DNA of 64,000 bases from assembly GCA_041390125.1 (NCBI GenBank), contig JAWKQN010000018.1:1-64000 (forward strand). Direction: 5' to 3'. This stretch comes from Gemmatimonadota bacterium (GTDB lineage Bacteria; Gemmatimonadota; Gemmatimonadetes; Longimicrobiales; Gaopeijiaceae). A program made the position numbers and the translations under genes. The notes beneath the pieces were generated by a model. That model saw only the letters and a program-made list of their open reading frames with translations. It was not told the origin of the DNA and did no database searches. The number at the start of each line of letters is the position of its first letter. The first letter of the stretch is position 1. Shown one piece after another: positions 35,427 through 44,490 of this stretch.

Positions 35427-36182
35427 TCACCCGATCCCATCGCGGTTGGGCAACATCACGAAGAGCGGAATATGCGCATTGTACCCGAACTGGCCGGGGT
35501 GACCGCCCCAGGTGCGGCCGTCGCTGTGGTAGTTGACCGCGATCATGGAGGTGGTCCACACGTCGGACATCTGCAGGCAGGGACGGAAGCGGTGGTGGAA
35601 CGACGCCGACCCGTCCGCGTCCGCCCGGAACGCGCTCTCCGAGCCGTCGCGCGCGCCGAGCGGGAGATCCAACGTGCCGGTGAAGGGCACGGGCGGCGGG
35701 ATGGCGATGAAGGCATGCCAGAGGGTATAGACGCCGTTCGGGACCAGGCCGCTGAAGCGCAGGTCCAACGTCCCCTCTCCCTCCTGGCAGGTGTAGCGGC
35801 CCGAGCCCTGGTGGCGCAGCCATTCACCGAGCGTAAGCCCGAGCGGCGCTCCCTTGGGCAGCGGTCCCACCGCGTCCGGATTGAACGGGTCGTGGGGCGC
35901 GGGGCGGGCGGCCTTGTACAGCGGGGCCGCGAGGTCGTGGTCGCCCTTCGTGACGCGGAACACCTCGCCTGAGCCGGGGGCGCGTTCCAGGTAGACGTCC
36001 TGCTCGGGCAGGTCCATGTCCAGATGCGTGGCAAACGCCAGCTCGATCGAGGTGGCAGTATCGGGGGTGGCGGAAGACCGGAAGGACGGCACCTCATCCG
36101 CGCCCGAGGCGCCGGCGAGGACGAGGAGTGCCGCCGCGAGGGCGGAGCGCGGCGAGCTTGCGAGATCGGCAATGGAACCCAT
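35427..36182 (-). CDS. Secreted protein of unknown function, coupled to the MauG gene
   Basis: A 251-residue exported protein I cannot assign to a family. The ATG at 36182 has GGAGG upstream and opens a signal peptide (SALAAALLVLAGASGADE). The mature part is beta-rich with a central block (LDLRFSGLVPNGVYTLWHAF) and an extended C-terminal segment (MIAVNYHSDGRTWGGHPGQF). Two Cys (RYTCQEG and FRPCLQM) could form a disulfide. There is no haem motif. It overlaps or abuts the MauG gene, so it may be a substrate or electron partner of the peroxidase. MauG enzymes are known to modify protein partners, but here that is inference. Confidence 0.75.
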   Translation of the reverse strand: MGSIADLASSPRSALAAALLVLAGASGADEVPSFRSSATPDTATSIELAFATHLDMDLPEQDVYLERAPGSGEVFRVTKGDHDLAAPLYKAARPAPHDPFNPDAVGPLPKGAPLGLTLGEWLRHQGSGRYTCQEGEGTLDLRFSGLVPNGVYTLWHAFIAIPPPVPFTGTLDLPLGARDGSESAFRADADGSASFHHRFRPCLQMSDVWTTSMIAVNYHSDGRTWGGHPGQFGYNAHIPLFVMLPNRDGIG

Positions 36183-36533
36183 GGAGAGCCTCCAGACGAA
36201 GCCGTGATGATCGTGGGTGACGTCTCGGCGGGGCGCCGGGATCCGCGAACCATCGCGACCGTGATCCACCGCGGAGACGCACAAGGTCCCACGCCTGGAG
36301 CCGCGCCATCAGTACCAGGCGACGGTTCTTCGGACGGGCGTGCGCCGGGAGGGCGACCCGGCCGGAGTGGGGAGGCGCACCCTGTCCGCGGTCAGTCCAC
36401 GAGGGCACCTTGAGCGGGTGGGTGCCGCAGCGGTCGCAGCGAGCGTCGACGCAGCCATCGGAGAAGGCACGGCACGCGGCCATGGCAACGGGACCGTCCC
36501 GTCGCTGGCCCTTGGCCCGACTCGGGAAAGACG
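36183..36533. other. Divergent intergenic region of 351 bases
   Basis: This lies between the leftward secreted-protein gene and rightward yceH, so it should hold promoters for both. No convincing -35/-10 pair, operator dyad or small gene was recognised. Confidence 0.5.
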
Positions 36534-37190
36534 ATGCACGAACCTCTGGACGACATCGCGGTGCGGGTGCTGGGCTCCTTGATCGAGAAGGAGCTCACCA
36601 CGCCGGACAACTACCCCCTCACCCTCAAGGCGCTGACGGCGGCCTGCAATCAGACGTCGAGCCGCGATCCGGTCATGGAGCTGGACGACGACACCGTGCG
36701 TCGCGCCCTCGAGCGGCTCGCCCAACGCACGTTCGCGCGGGGCATCCACCGGGGGGACGCCCGCGTCAAGCGCTATCGGCAGGAGATCGGGGAGCGCCTG
36801 CACCTGCACCGGCCCGAGTTGGCGGCGCTCTCGGTCCTGATGCTGCGGGGACCGCAGACGGCGGGGGAGATCCGGACCCGGACCGGGAGAGCCTTCGAGT
36901 TCGTGGATCCCAGCCACGTCGAGATCACCCTCGACGCCTTGGCCGCCCTGGACCCTCCCCTCGTCACCACCTTGCCGCGACGTCCCGGCCAGAAGGAGGT
37001 CCGCTACGCGCACCTCCTGGCAGGACCTCCGGCGGAGGAGCAGCTTGATCCGTCCGCACCCCGCGCGACGTCGGGGCCTCCGCCACGTGCCGATCGGATG
37101 GGGGAGCTCGAGCAGGAGGTCGCGGCCTTGCGGGAGGAGGTGGCCGAGCTGCGAGCGGAGCTGCAGGCGTTCCGGCAACAGTTCGAATAG
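36534..37190 (+). CDS. yceH: YceH family protein (DUF480)
   Basis: A 218-residue cytoplasmic protein with two winged-helix domains. The N-terminus RVLGSLIEKELTTPDNYPLT and the following ALTAACNQTSSRDPVMELDD are diagnostic of DUF480. The second winged helix is ELAALSVLMLRGPQTAGEIRTRTGR. A 40-residue C-terminal coiled coil (ELEQEVAALREEVAELRAEL) is typical. The molecular function is not established; the fold suggests DNA binding. GGAAAG precedes the ATG. It appears monocistronic, with hairpins downstream before the first ADOP permease. Confidence 0.95.
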   Translation: MHEPLDDIAVRVLGSLIEKELTTPDNYPLTLKALTAACNQTSSRDPVMELDDDTVRRALERLAQRTFARGIHRGDARVKRYRQEIGERLHLHRPELAALSVLMLRGPQTAGEIRTRTGRAFEFVDPSHVEITLDALAALDPPLVTTLPRRPGQKEVRYAHLLAGPPAEEQLDPSAPRATSGPPPRADRMGELEQEVAALREEVAELRAELQAFRQQFE

Positions 37191-37272
37191 GCGCGCGACC
37201 AGCCGGGCCGCCCGCGGCTGGATGGCGGAGCGCCGGTGTCGAGATCGGTCGAGCTCGATCGTCGTGAGGGTA

Positions 37273-37321
37273 GGAGGGCGGACGCCCTCCCTGAAGGACG
37301 GTGCGGCCGGATTCCGGCCGC
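37273..37321 (+). terminator. Two short hairpins after yceH
   Basis: GGAGGGC / GCCCTCC (37273-37290, loop GGAC) and GCGGCCGG / CCGGCCGC (37303-37321, loop ATT) stand one after the other in the 162-base gap between yceH and the ADOP gene. Either could end yceH transcription; neither has a T-tract. Confidence 0.5.
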
Positions 37322-37352
37322 GCCCGTGACTTCCACCAGGGGGAACCCAGCC

Positions 37353-39779
37353 ATGCGGTACGCGCTCCGCTCGCTCCTGAAGTCGCCCGGCTTCTCCTTC
37401 CTGGTGGTCCTCACCCTGTCCCTGGGCATCGGTGCGACCACGGCGGTCTTCTGCGTCTTCCGTGGCGTGTTGCTGCGGCCGCTCCCCCACGAGGGTGGAG
37501 ATCGGATCGTGTACCTCCAGCAGTCCGCCGCCAAGGCGGGCATGGACGACGTGAAGTTCTCGGTCCCGGAGATCATCGACTTCCGCGAGGGTGTCGCCGC
37601 CCTGGACGAGGTCGCGGAGTTCTCGGCGATGCCCTTCACGATGCTGGGTACGGGCACACCCACCGAGGTGCGCGCGGGGGTCGTCAGCGCCAACTACTTC
37701 CAGGTCATGGGCTTGAGTGCCGTCCTGGGGCGCGTCACCGGACCTGGGGACGCCGGCCCGGCCGCTGACCCGGTCATGGTGCTCACCTGGGAGTACTGGC
37801 ACCGCGCCTTCGGCGGCGATGCCGCGGTGCTCGGTCGCACGGTGGAGATGAACGGCCGGGCGACGACCATCGTCGGGGTGGTGGAGCCGGCCCCGCCCTT
37901 CCCGGGCGAGACCGACGTGTTCGTGAACCTCGTGACCAGCCCGCACCACATGGCGGCGGAGATGGTGCATGGCCGTTCCCACCGCATGGACGACGTCTTC
38001 GCACGACTGGCGCCGGGCGCGGACATCGATGCGGCGCGGGGCCAGCTCGCGCTCGTGTCGCAGCGCATGTACGAGGACCATCCGGAGAACTACGACGCAG
38101 CCGCGGGCTACGAGGTGAGCGTCACCCCGCTGCGCGAGGCCCTGGTGTCCCGGGCGCGCACGACCCTGTACCTGCTGATGGCCGCCGCCGGGCTCCTGCT
38201 GGTGGTCACCTGTGCCAACGCGGCCAACCTGGTCCTGACCCGCAACCTGCGACGCGACCGCGAGTTCGCGGTCCGCTGGGCGCTGGGTGCAGGGCGCGCC
38301 GGACTGCGCCGGATCCTGCTGCTCGAGTGCGGGCTCCTGGTGGGGGTCGGTGCGGTGCTCGGCCTCGGGTTCGCCTATCTGGGGCTGGGCCTGCTGGTGA
38401 GCTTCGCGGGACGCTTCACCACCCGCGCCACCGAGATCCAGATGGATCCCGCCGTACTGGCCTTCACCACGCTCGTCGCGTGCCTGGCCGCGGTGGCCTT
38501 CGCGTTCGCGCCGGGTCTGCGTGACCGGGACGCCGCCGGCGCCGCACTCACCCGCTCCGGCTCCCGCACCACGGGCGGGAGTCGCCGCCTGCAACGCGGG
38601 CTGGTCGTCGCGCAGGTGGCGGCCAGCGTCACCGTCCTCACGGCGGCTGGCCTGCTGGGGCGCACGCTCCTGGTGCTCAACGCCGTCGATCCCGGGGTCG
38701 AGGTGGCGAACACCCTCACGCTCGAGGCACCCTCGACCCTCGAGGGCCAGGCCCCCGGAGAGGTGGTGGCCCTGCAGGAGGAGATGGTTCGTCGGATCGC
38801 GGCGCTTCCCGGCGTCGACGACGTGGGCGTGGGGCTGAGCGTCCCGCTGCGAGGCACGCTGGTCACGCTGGAGATCAAGGCGGAGGGACGGCCGCCGCTC
38901 CCGGGCGAGCCCATCCCGCTCGCGGAGTACCGCACCGCGACGCCGGACTTCTTCGCTGCGGCAGGCATGGAGATCCTGTCCGGGCGCGGGTTCGCCGCGA
39001 CGGACGAGGCAGGCAGCGCACGGGTGGCCGTCATCAACCAGGCGCTCGCCGAGCGGTTGTTCGGCGAGGACGATCCACTCGGACGCCGGGTCACGTGGAC
39101 CGGTCAGGTGCTCTCCGCCATCGGCATGCAGGAAGATTGGCGCACGATCGTGGGCGTAGTGGAGAACACCCGCGACGCCGGCCCGGATCAGCCGCCGCCG
39201 CCGACCCTCTTCCAGCCGCTCACCCAGAACGACCTCGCCTACTACCCGGGGGCCTTCGTGATCCGCGCGGAGCAGGCCCCGAACCTGGCCCCGCAGGTGC
39301 AGCGCATCATCAACGAGATGGCTCCGGAGCAACCGGTGCTGCGCATCGCGTCCCTGGAGGAGATCCGGCAGGAGCGGATCGCGGCCGAGCGTCTGAACAC
39401 GTTCCTGGTGGGGATCCTGGGGCTGTTGGCCCTCGTCATCGCGGCGGTGGGGCTGGCCGGGATCCTCTCGTTCCTGGTGAGCGAGCGCACGGCCGAGATC
39501 GGGATCCGCATGAGCCTCGGCGCGGACGCGCGCAAGGTCCTGGGCATGGTGCTCCTGGACGGCGCGACGCTGCTGGCGGTGGGCAGCGCGCTGGGTCTGT
39601 TGGGATCGTTCGCGGTGACCCGGCTGCTCCAGGGCCTGCTGCACGGGACGGAGGCGGGGGACCCCCGCACGCTGGCGGCCGTGCTCCTGGTGATGACGGC
39701 CGTGGGTCTCGCGGCGACCGCGGGCCCGGCGCTGCGCGCGGCCCGCGTGGATCCGATGCAGGCGATCCGGCGGGAGTGA
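37353..39779 (+). CDS. ADOP-type ABC permease (MacB/FtsX-like duplicated permease), first copy
   Basis: An 808-residue membrane protein made of two MacB-FtsX halves. The first half has one N-terminal helix (SFLVVLTLSLGIGATTAVFC), a periplasmic core domain (VSANYFQVMGLSAVLGR) and three helices. The second half repeats this plan and ends with ILSFLVSERTAEIGIRMSLG and the family's RAARVDPMQAIRRE tail. Such 'acidobacterial duplicated orphan permeases' usually lack a linked ATPase gene, as here. The ATG follows AGGGGGAA. Unlike the next copy it has no N-terminal permease-prefix domain. Probable role: mechanotransmission-type export or envelope maintenance; the substrate is unknown. Confidence 0.9.
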   Translation: MRYALRSLLKSPGFSFLVVLTLSLGIGATTAVFCVFRGVLLRPLPHEGGDRIVYLQQSAAKAGMDDVKFSVPEIIDFREGVAALDEVAEFSAMPFTMLGTGTPTEVRAGVVSANYFQVMGLSAVLGRVTGPGDAGPAADPVMVLTWEYWHRAFGGDAAVLGRTVEMNGRATTIVGVVEPAPPFPGETDVFVNLVTSPHHMAAEMVHGRSHRMDDVFARLAPGADIDAARGQLALVSQRMYEDHPENYDAAAGYEVSVTPLREALVSRARTTLYLLMAAAGLLLVVTCANAANLVLTRNLRRDREFAVRWALGAGRAGLRRILLLECGLLVGVGAVLGLGFAYLGLGLLVSFAGRFTTRATEIQMDPAVLAFTTLVACLAAVAFAFAPGLRDRDAAGAALTRSGSRTTGGSRRLQRGLVVAQVAASVTVLTAAGLLGRTLLVLNAVDPGVEVANTLTLEAPSTLEGQAPGEVVALQEEMVRRIAALPGVDDVGVGLSVPLRGTLVTLEIKAEGRPPLPGEPIPLAEYRTATPDFFAAAGMEILSGRGFAATDEAGSARVAVINQALAERLFGEDDPLGRRVTWTGQVLSAIGMQEDWRTIVGVVENTRDAGPDQPPPPTLFQPLTQNDLAYYPGAFVIRAEQAPNLAPQVQRIINEMAPEQPVLRIASLEEIRQERIAAERLNTFLVGILGLLALVIAAVGLAGILSFLVSERTAEIGIRMSLGADARKVLGMVLLDGATLLAVGSALGLLGSFAVTRLLQGLLHGTEAGDPRTLAAVLLVMTAVGLAATAGPALRAARVDPMQAIRRE

Positions 39780-39789
39780 GCGGAGGAGG

Positions 39790-39903
39790 GTGCCCCTACC
39801 ACCGGGCATCTACGTCTCGGAAGGCTATTCGCTCGTGGAGGAGGAGCCGCATCACAGCTTCGGCCACGACCTGGTGGGTCAGAACTGGGAGTTGAGCCTC
39901 TGA
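39790..39903 (+). pseudogene. C-terminal remnant of a GNAT acetyltransferase
   Basis: Thirty-seven codons from a GTG read GIYVSEGYSLVEEEPHHSFG and then HDLVGQNWELSL before a stop. This is the unmistakable end of GNAT acetyltransferases of the MarR-GNAT type, whose last strand normally reads '...GFRLVEEEPHHSFGxDLVGQxWEL'. Everything before the last strand pair is missing. It starts 10 bases after the ADOP stop, so a deletion probably fused the end of the ADOP locus to the tail of a lost gene. A GGAGG lies 2-3 bases ahead of the GTG by chance or relic. Confidence 0.75.
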
Positions 39904-40001
39904 GGGGGGCGTCCGCTGCCTCTCCCGCGCCCGGCGCGGCCGCCTTTCGCAACCTTTCGCCCGTTCCCCCTGTCGATAGGGGACGAGAAGTGCACGTCGT
40001 G

Positions 40002-40032
40002 TCCATTTATCACACAGTGTATAATAAATGGA
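40002..40032. promoter_or_regulatory. PadR-type operator with embedded -10 box before the second ADOP gene
   Basis: TCCATTTAT (40002-40010) and ATAAATGGA (40024-40032) form a perfect 9-bp dyad with a 13-base spacer that itself contains ACACAGTGT, a smaller palindrome. A consensus TATAAT (40020-40025) sits inside. AT-rich dyads of this kind are typical PadR sites, and a PadR gene closes the operon. The right arm overlaps the annotated ATG at 40028. Confidence 0.75.
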
Positions 40033-42703
40033 TGCAGGAACAGGGAGGGGCGGGGACGGGGCGCCGCGGAGGTGGGCACGGCTGCTGGGTCGGCTGCTAC
40101 CCGTGGATCAGCGCGACGCGGCGCTGGGAGACGCGGAAGAGGAGTTCCGTCAGGTGCAGGAGCGGGAAGGCCGGGCCGCTGCCCGCCGCTGGTACCGGAG
40201 GCAGGTGCTGCGATCGGTGATCCCGTGCGTGGCGCACAGGCTGCGCACAGGAGCGGCCCTCTGGGGACAGTCCGAACGGGAGGGGGAGAGGATGCGGGCA
40301 TGGGGGCAGGACATCCAACTGGCCTTACGATCGCTCCGCCGGCGACCGGGATTCGCGGTCACGGTGCTGGTCACCCTGGCTCTGGGTGTGGGTGTGACCA
40401 CCGCGTTGTTCGGGGTCTTCCGCGCCGTCTTCCTCGAGCCTCTGCCGCTCCCCGATTCGGACGAGCTGGTGGTGGTGATGGAGCAGGCGGGCTTCGGCTG
40501 CTGCGGGCCGGCCTCCGGTCCCGACTACCTCGACTGGGTGCAGCGCAACCGGACCTTCGAATCCCTTGCGGCGCTGAACCCGGGGCCCTTCACGCTCACA
40601 GGACAGAGCGAGCCTGAACGCGTCTACGGCACCTACGCGACCGCGAGCGCCTTCGACGTCGTGGGCGTGGCCCCCGCCATGGGCCGGCCGCTCCTCCCCG
40701 AGGACCAGACCGCGGGCGGTGTGGTCGTGTTGAGCCACACCCTCTGGCGCGACGCCTTCGGCGGCCAGCCGGACGTGTTGGGCCGCACCCTGGAGCTGGA
40801 CGGACGACCGCACGAGATCGTGGGCGTGATGCCGGAGGGGTTCGACATCCCCTCTCCCTGGTCACAGCTCGGTCAGCTGCGGGTCTACGTCCCCTTCCTG
40901 AACGAGCGGCTGGAGGGCGACCGGGGAAGCCACGGCTTCCCGGTGGTGGGTCGCCTCGCGGAGGGCGTCTCGAAGGAGACGGCGCAGGCGGACATGGACC
41001 GCGTCATGCGCGAGCTGGCGGTCGAATATCCCCAGACGAACGCGGACCGCAGCACGAAGATCTTCACGGTGCACGAGTACCTCTACGGTGCCGTCGGGAC
41101 CCAGCTCGGAATGATCCTGGGCGCGGCTGCGGTCGTGCTGCTCATCGCCTGCGGCAACGTCGCCGGGCTCCTCCTGGCGCGGGCGGCCGGGCGTGAGGGC
41201 GAGCTGGCCGTGCGCTCCGCGTTGGGCGCCACCCGCCGGGCCGTGGTACGCCTGCTCTTTTCCGAGGCCCTGGTGCTGGCCGTCTCCGGTGGGGTGCTCG
41301 GGCTGCTGTTCTCCCTGCTGGCGCTGGATGCCTTCAAGGCGCTGCTGCCGCCCACGATCCCGCGCGTGGACGCGATCGCCATCGACGGGTGGGCACTCGG
41401 ATTCGCGCTCGGCGTCTCGGCGCTCACGGCGCTGGTCTTCGGGATGCTGCCTGCGCTGCTGGCTTCGCGGACAGATCTGGCGGGTGTGGTCAAGGAAGGT
41501 GGGTATGCCACGCTCGCCCCCCGCAAGGAGCGCATGCGCAACGCCTTCATCGTCGGCCAGCTCGCGCTGGGGCTCGTGCTCGCCAATGGTGCCGCGCTCC
41601 TGGTGCAGAGCTACGCCGCCCTGCGCACGCAGGACTTCGGATTCCAGACCGAAGGCGTCATCACCATGGCGGTGAGCCCGGCGGGCCCTCGCTACGAGGA
41701 GGGCGCCACGCGTGCGGCGTTCCTGGACCGGGTCCGGGAGCAGGTCGCCGGGATCCCGGGCGTGGTCTCCGTCGGGACGACGACCCGTCTCCCCCTCTTC
41801 GGCGGCAGCAACGGCAACGTCTGGGTGGAAGGCACGCCGCCCCGGCAGAACGACGGCGAAGGCCCACTCGTCGAGGTGGCGGGTGTCACCGGTGACTATT
41901 TCGCCGCCATGGACATCCCGCTGCTCGCGGGACGAGTGCTCCAGCCCCAGGACTCGGCCGAGAGCGCCATCGGGGTCGTGATCAACCAGCGCTTCGCGGA
42001 CGTGGCCTGGCCGGGCGAGGACGCGTTGGGCAAGCGCTTCAGCTTCAGCGACGATCCGCCGCAGTGGCTGAGCGTGGTCGGCGTGGTGGGGGACGTGAAG
42101 CAGTGGGGGCCGGAGCAGCCTCCGCAGGCGCAGCTGTACGCTCCCTACGTGCACGGGTGGTCGTCGTCGGCCTACCTGACCGTGCGCACCGCGGGCGACC
42201 CCGCACCGCTGGTCGCGCAGGTCCGGCAGGCGATCCTCGCCGTCGATCCGTCCGTGCCGCCGTCGGACGTCCGCATGATGGGCGAACGGGTGGACCGCAC
42301 CTTCGCACAGCGGCGCTTCTACACGACCCTGGTCGGCCTCTTCGCGGTCGCCGCCTTGTTCCTCGCCGCCGCCGGCGTCTACGGCACGATCTCCTATTTT
42401 GTGGCGCGCCGGACGCGCGAGCTCGGGATCCGCATGGCGCTGGGTGCGGGACGGACGGGCATCGTGGGTCTGGTGGTGCGCCGGGGCGTGCGGCTGGCCG
42501 CGGTGGGCGTGGCCTTGGGACTGCTCGGGGTCTGGGCCAGCACGCGTGTGCTCGAGGGCCTGGTCTACGAGATCCGGACGCTGGACCCGCTCACACTGAT
42601 CGCGGGCGGGCTGGTGCTCGCCCTGGTGGCGGTCTCCGCGTCGGCGATCCCCGCGGCGCGCGCGGTGCGGGTGCCGCCTACGGAGGCGTTGCGGAGCGAA
42701 TGA
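40028..42703 (+). CDS. ADOP-type ABC permease with N-terminal permease-prefix domain, second copy
   Basis: An 891-residue duplicated MacB/FtsX permease. The first 90 residues are the cytoplasmic 'permease prefix domain 2' (RWARLLGRLLPVDQRDAALGDAEEEFRQ...AARRWYRRQVLRS), then helix one (FAVTVLVTLALGVGVTTALF), the MacB-like periplasmic domain, and FtsX helices. The second half repeats the plan and ends ARAVRVPPTEALRSE. The ATG at 40028 is 2 bases behind a TATAAT box and inside the operator dyad, so translation may really begin downstream or transcription may come from further upstream; no better start codon is seen. The PadR gene follows 57 bases after the stop. Substrate unknown. Confidence 0.9.
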   Translation: MDAGTGRGGDGAPRRWARLLGRLLPVDQRDAALGDAEEEFRQVQEREGRAAARRWYRRQVLRSVIPCVAHRLRTGAALWGQSEREGERMRAWGQDIQLALRSLRRRPGFAVTVLVTLALGVGVTTALFGVFRAVFLEPLPLPDSDELVVVMEQAGFGCCGPASGPDYLDWVQRNRTFESLAALNPGPFTLTGQSEPERVYGTYATASAFDVVGVAPAMGRPLLPEDQTAGGVVVLSHTLWRDAFGGQPDVLGRTLELDGRPHEIVGVMPEGFDIPSPWSQLGQLRVYVPFLNERLEGDRGSHGFPVVGRLAEGVSKETAQADMDRVMRELAVEYPQTNADRSTKIFTVHEYLYGAVGTQLGMILGAAAVVLLIACGNVAGLLLARAAGREGELAVRSALGATRRAVVRLLFSEALVLAVSGGVLGLLFSLLALDAFKALLPPTIPRVDAIAIDGWALGFALGVSALTALVFGMLPALLASRTDLAGVVKEGGYATLAPRKERMRNAFIVGQLALGLVLANGAALLVQSYAALRTQDFGFQTEGVITMAVSPAGPRYEEGATRAAFLDRVREQVAGIPGVVSVGTTTRLPLFGGSNGNVWVEGTPPRQNDGEGPLVEVAGVTGDYFAAMDIPLLAGRVLQPQDSAESAIGVVINQRFADVAWPGEDALGKRFSFSDDPPQWLSVVGVVGDVKQWGPEQPPQAQLYAPYVHGWSSSAYLTVRTAGDPAPLVAQVRQAILAVDPSVPPSDVRMMGERVDRTFAQRRFYTTLVGLFAVAALFLAAAGVYGTISYFVARRTRELGIRMALGAGRTGIVGLVVRRGVRLAAVGVALGLLGVWASTRVLEGLVYEIRTLDPLTLIAGGLVLALVAVSASAIPAARAVRVPPTEALRSE

Positions 42704-42760
42704 TCGGAGAGCACGTGGGATCGGGAAGGCGGTGCGCGGCCCGTGAAGGAACGGCGACGC

Positions 42761-43060
42761 ATGGGTGAGTTCGAGCAGCTGGTCCTGTTGGCGCTGCTCC
42801 GTCTGGACAACGACGCCTACGGCATGGAGGTGCGCGAGCAGATCGAGCTGCGCACCGGGCGCGACATCTCGTACGGAGCGGTCTACACGACGCTGGACCG
42901 GCTGGAATCGAAGGGCTTCGTCGCGCACCGGCTCGGCGAGCCCACGCCCGAGCGCGGCGGCCGGGCCCGGAAGTACTTCCGCGTGCTGCCGGAGGGAAGG
43001 CGGGCGCTCCGGGACGCGCGGGAGACGCTGGCCGTGATGTGGGAGGGGGTGCGGTTGTAG
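42761..43060 (+). CDS. PadR family transcriptional regulator (first of three)
   Basis: A 99-residue winged-helix repressor. MGEFEQLVLLALLRLDNDAYGMEVREQI is the N-terminal helix pair, ISYGAVYTTLDRLESKGFVAH the recognition helix, and RARKYFRVLPEGRRAL the wing, all standard for PadR. The ATG at 42761 with AAGGA upstream is preferred to a GTG at 42743. The short C-terminus (ETLAVMWEGVRL) marks the PadR-s2 type commonly linked to ADOP permeases. It closes the operon begun by the operator at 40.0 kb, so autoregulation of the permease unit is likely. Confidence 0.92.
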   Translation: MGEFEQLVLLALLRLDNDAYGMEVREQIELRTGRDISYGAVYTTLDRLESKGFVAHRLGEPTPERGGRARKYFRVLPEGRRALRDARETLAVMWEGVRL

Positions 43061-43319
43061 CGGCGTCGGCTCGAACCGCGACGACTCGGGCGGGCGACGG
43101 GTCGGGCTGGCGACCGGCCGGGCTCCTCGACGTCCGCGCGCTTCGACGTCCGGGTTCGCGATGGCGCGAGGGTGCCCGAGGCGCGATGCTCACGGGCCGG
43201 ACGCCCGGGGGTGGGCCGCGCCGGAAGACGACCGCAGCGGGAGAGGGAGCGTGGGACACGAGACCGTTGGGGACGGCTGCGTGGGCACGCGTCTGACCGC
43301 CGTCGGGAGAGCCGCCGGG

Positions 43320-44480
43320 GTGAGCGGAACCCGCACGGCGGTCACGAGGCGCCTGGCGCGCGCGGCCGTGTGGTCGGCGCTGGCCGGGATCGGCTGCTCG
43401 AACGGGGCGCCCGACGCGTCCGCCAACGGGGACGCGCCCGTGGGGACGGTCGAGGCCGCCCCCGCCGGCGAGCGCTCCTGGATGCCCGCCGCTCCGCGTC
43501 TGCACCACACCCACCTGAACACGCTCGATGCCGACGCCGCCATCGCCTGGTACCGGACCGTGTGGCCGAGTGGCGGGCGGGGTGAACTGGCCGGCCATCC
43601 GGCCTTCATGACCGACGTCCCCGTGCTCTTCACCGAGGTCGATGCCCCTCCGCCCGGCGGGTGGGACGATCGCCTGCGTCGCGCGGCGCCGCAGAGCGCC
43701 TTCTGGCACATCGGCGCGTTCGTGAACACCACGGATCTGTTCGAGGATCTTCTGAGCCGAGGGGTCGACGTGCTGCGCCTGTTCGTGGGCCCGGACGGCG
43801 ACGCCCGCGTGCTGCGATCGGGTCAGACGCCTTACGAGGGCACCCGGACCGCCGCCCAGCTGGATTCCCTGGGCGCGGCGGCAGGCGTGTCCGAAGCCCG
43901 TCCCGGAGGCTTCGGCTACCTGGTCGGGCCCGACGGGGCCCTGGTGGAGATGACCGGAGGGCCGACCACCACCGCCTCGTTCAGCCACGTCCACCTCTTC
44001 CACGAGCAGCCCGTCTGTGCGGCGGAATGGTACGTGGAGCACCTGGGCATGACGCTTCCGCCCCCGCGCGAGGGCGCTCCCTCCGCCGAGGCGACGGACT
44101 GGACGGCCGCCGACTGCGCGACGGCCGATCGCGGTGAGCCGGGGTGGCCGTCGCTGGAGGCCGTGGGCACCATCCGCAGCCCGCGGGCCACGATCGTCTT
44201 CGACGGAGGATCGATCGGGTTCTACGCCCGGCAGTGCGACCGCGCGCGCTGCGGGACGGACGCGGCGCTGGTCCCTTCGCGGGGCCAGGTGCTCGATCAC
44301 GTCGCGTTCGAGGTCGCGGACCTGGACGGGTTCGCCGATCACCTGCGAGGTGCCGGCATCCCGACCGAAGGGCCCTACGCCTTCGGGGAGACCCGGGCGC
44401 TCATGGTCGTCGGCCCGGATGGCCTCTCCATCGAGCTGGTCGAGGGGTCGGGGCCGGAGGGGCGTCCGAGGGGTCGGTAG
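43320..44480 (+). CDS. Exported protein with two VOC (glyoxalase-like) domains
   Basis: A 386-residue protein. The GTG at 43320 has a GGGAGA site and opens a signal (RLARAAVWSALAGIGCS) whose Cys could be lipidated, though the box is imperfect. The first VOC domain starts at LHHTHLNTLDADAAIAWYRT and ends FGYLVGPDGALVEM. The second starts at FSHVHLFHEQPVCAAEWYVEHLG and ends RALMVVGPDGLSIELVEG. The HHTHL and SHVHLF strands supply likely metal ligands with the terminal Glu residues. Domain pairs of this type bind metals and small ligands; an exported member is unusual, and the reaction is unknown. The upstream 260 bases hold no recognisable gene. Confidence 0.82.
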   Translation: MSGTRTAVTRRLARAAVWSALAGIGCSNGAPDASANGDAPVGTVEAAPAGERSWMPAAPRLHHTHLNTLDADAAIAWYRTVWPSGGRGELAGHPAFMTDVPVLFTEVDAPPPGGWDDRLRRAAPQSAFWHIGAFVNTTDLFEDLLSRGVDVLRLFVGPDGDARVLRSGQTPYEGTRTAAQLDSLGAAAGVSEARPGGFGYLVGPDGALVEMTGGPTTTASFSHVHLFHEQPVCAAEWYVEHLGMTLPPPREGAPSAEATDWTAADCATADRGEPGWPSLEAVGTIRSPRATIVFDGGSIGFYARQCDRARCGTDAALVPSRGQVLDHVAFEVADLDGFADHLRGAGIPTEGPYAFGETRALMVVGPDGLSIELVEGSGPEGRPRGR

Positions 44481-44490
44481 CCGGGGCTCG

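Noticed and set aside
36309..39809. Very long open frame on the minus strand across yceH and the first ADOP gene
   Set aside because: It is rich in Arg, His, Gln and Asp with no domain, and lies antisense to well-supported genes; such shadow frames are expected at very high GC.
43061..43319. Small gene between PadR and the VOC gene
   Set aside because: All frames are short or compositionally biased, with no ribosome site or motif.
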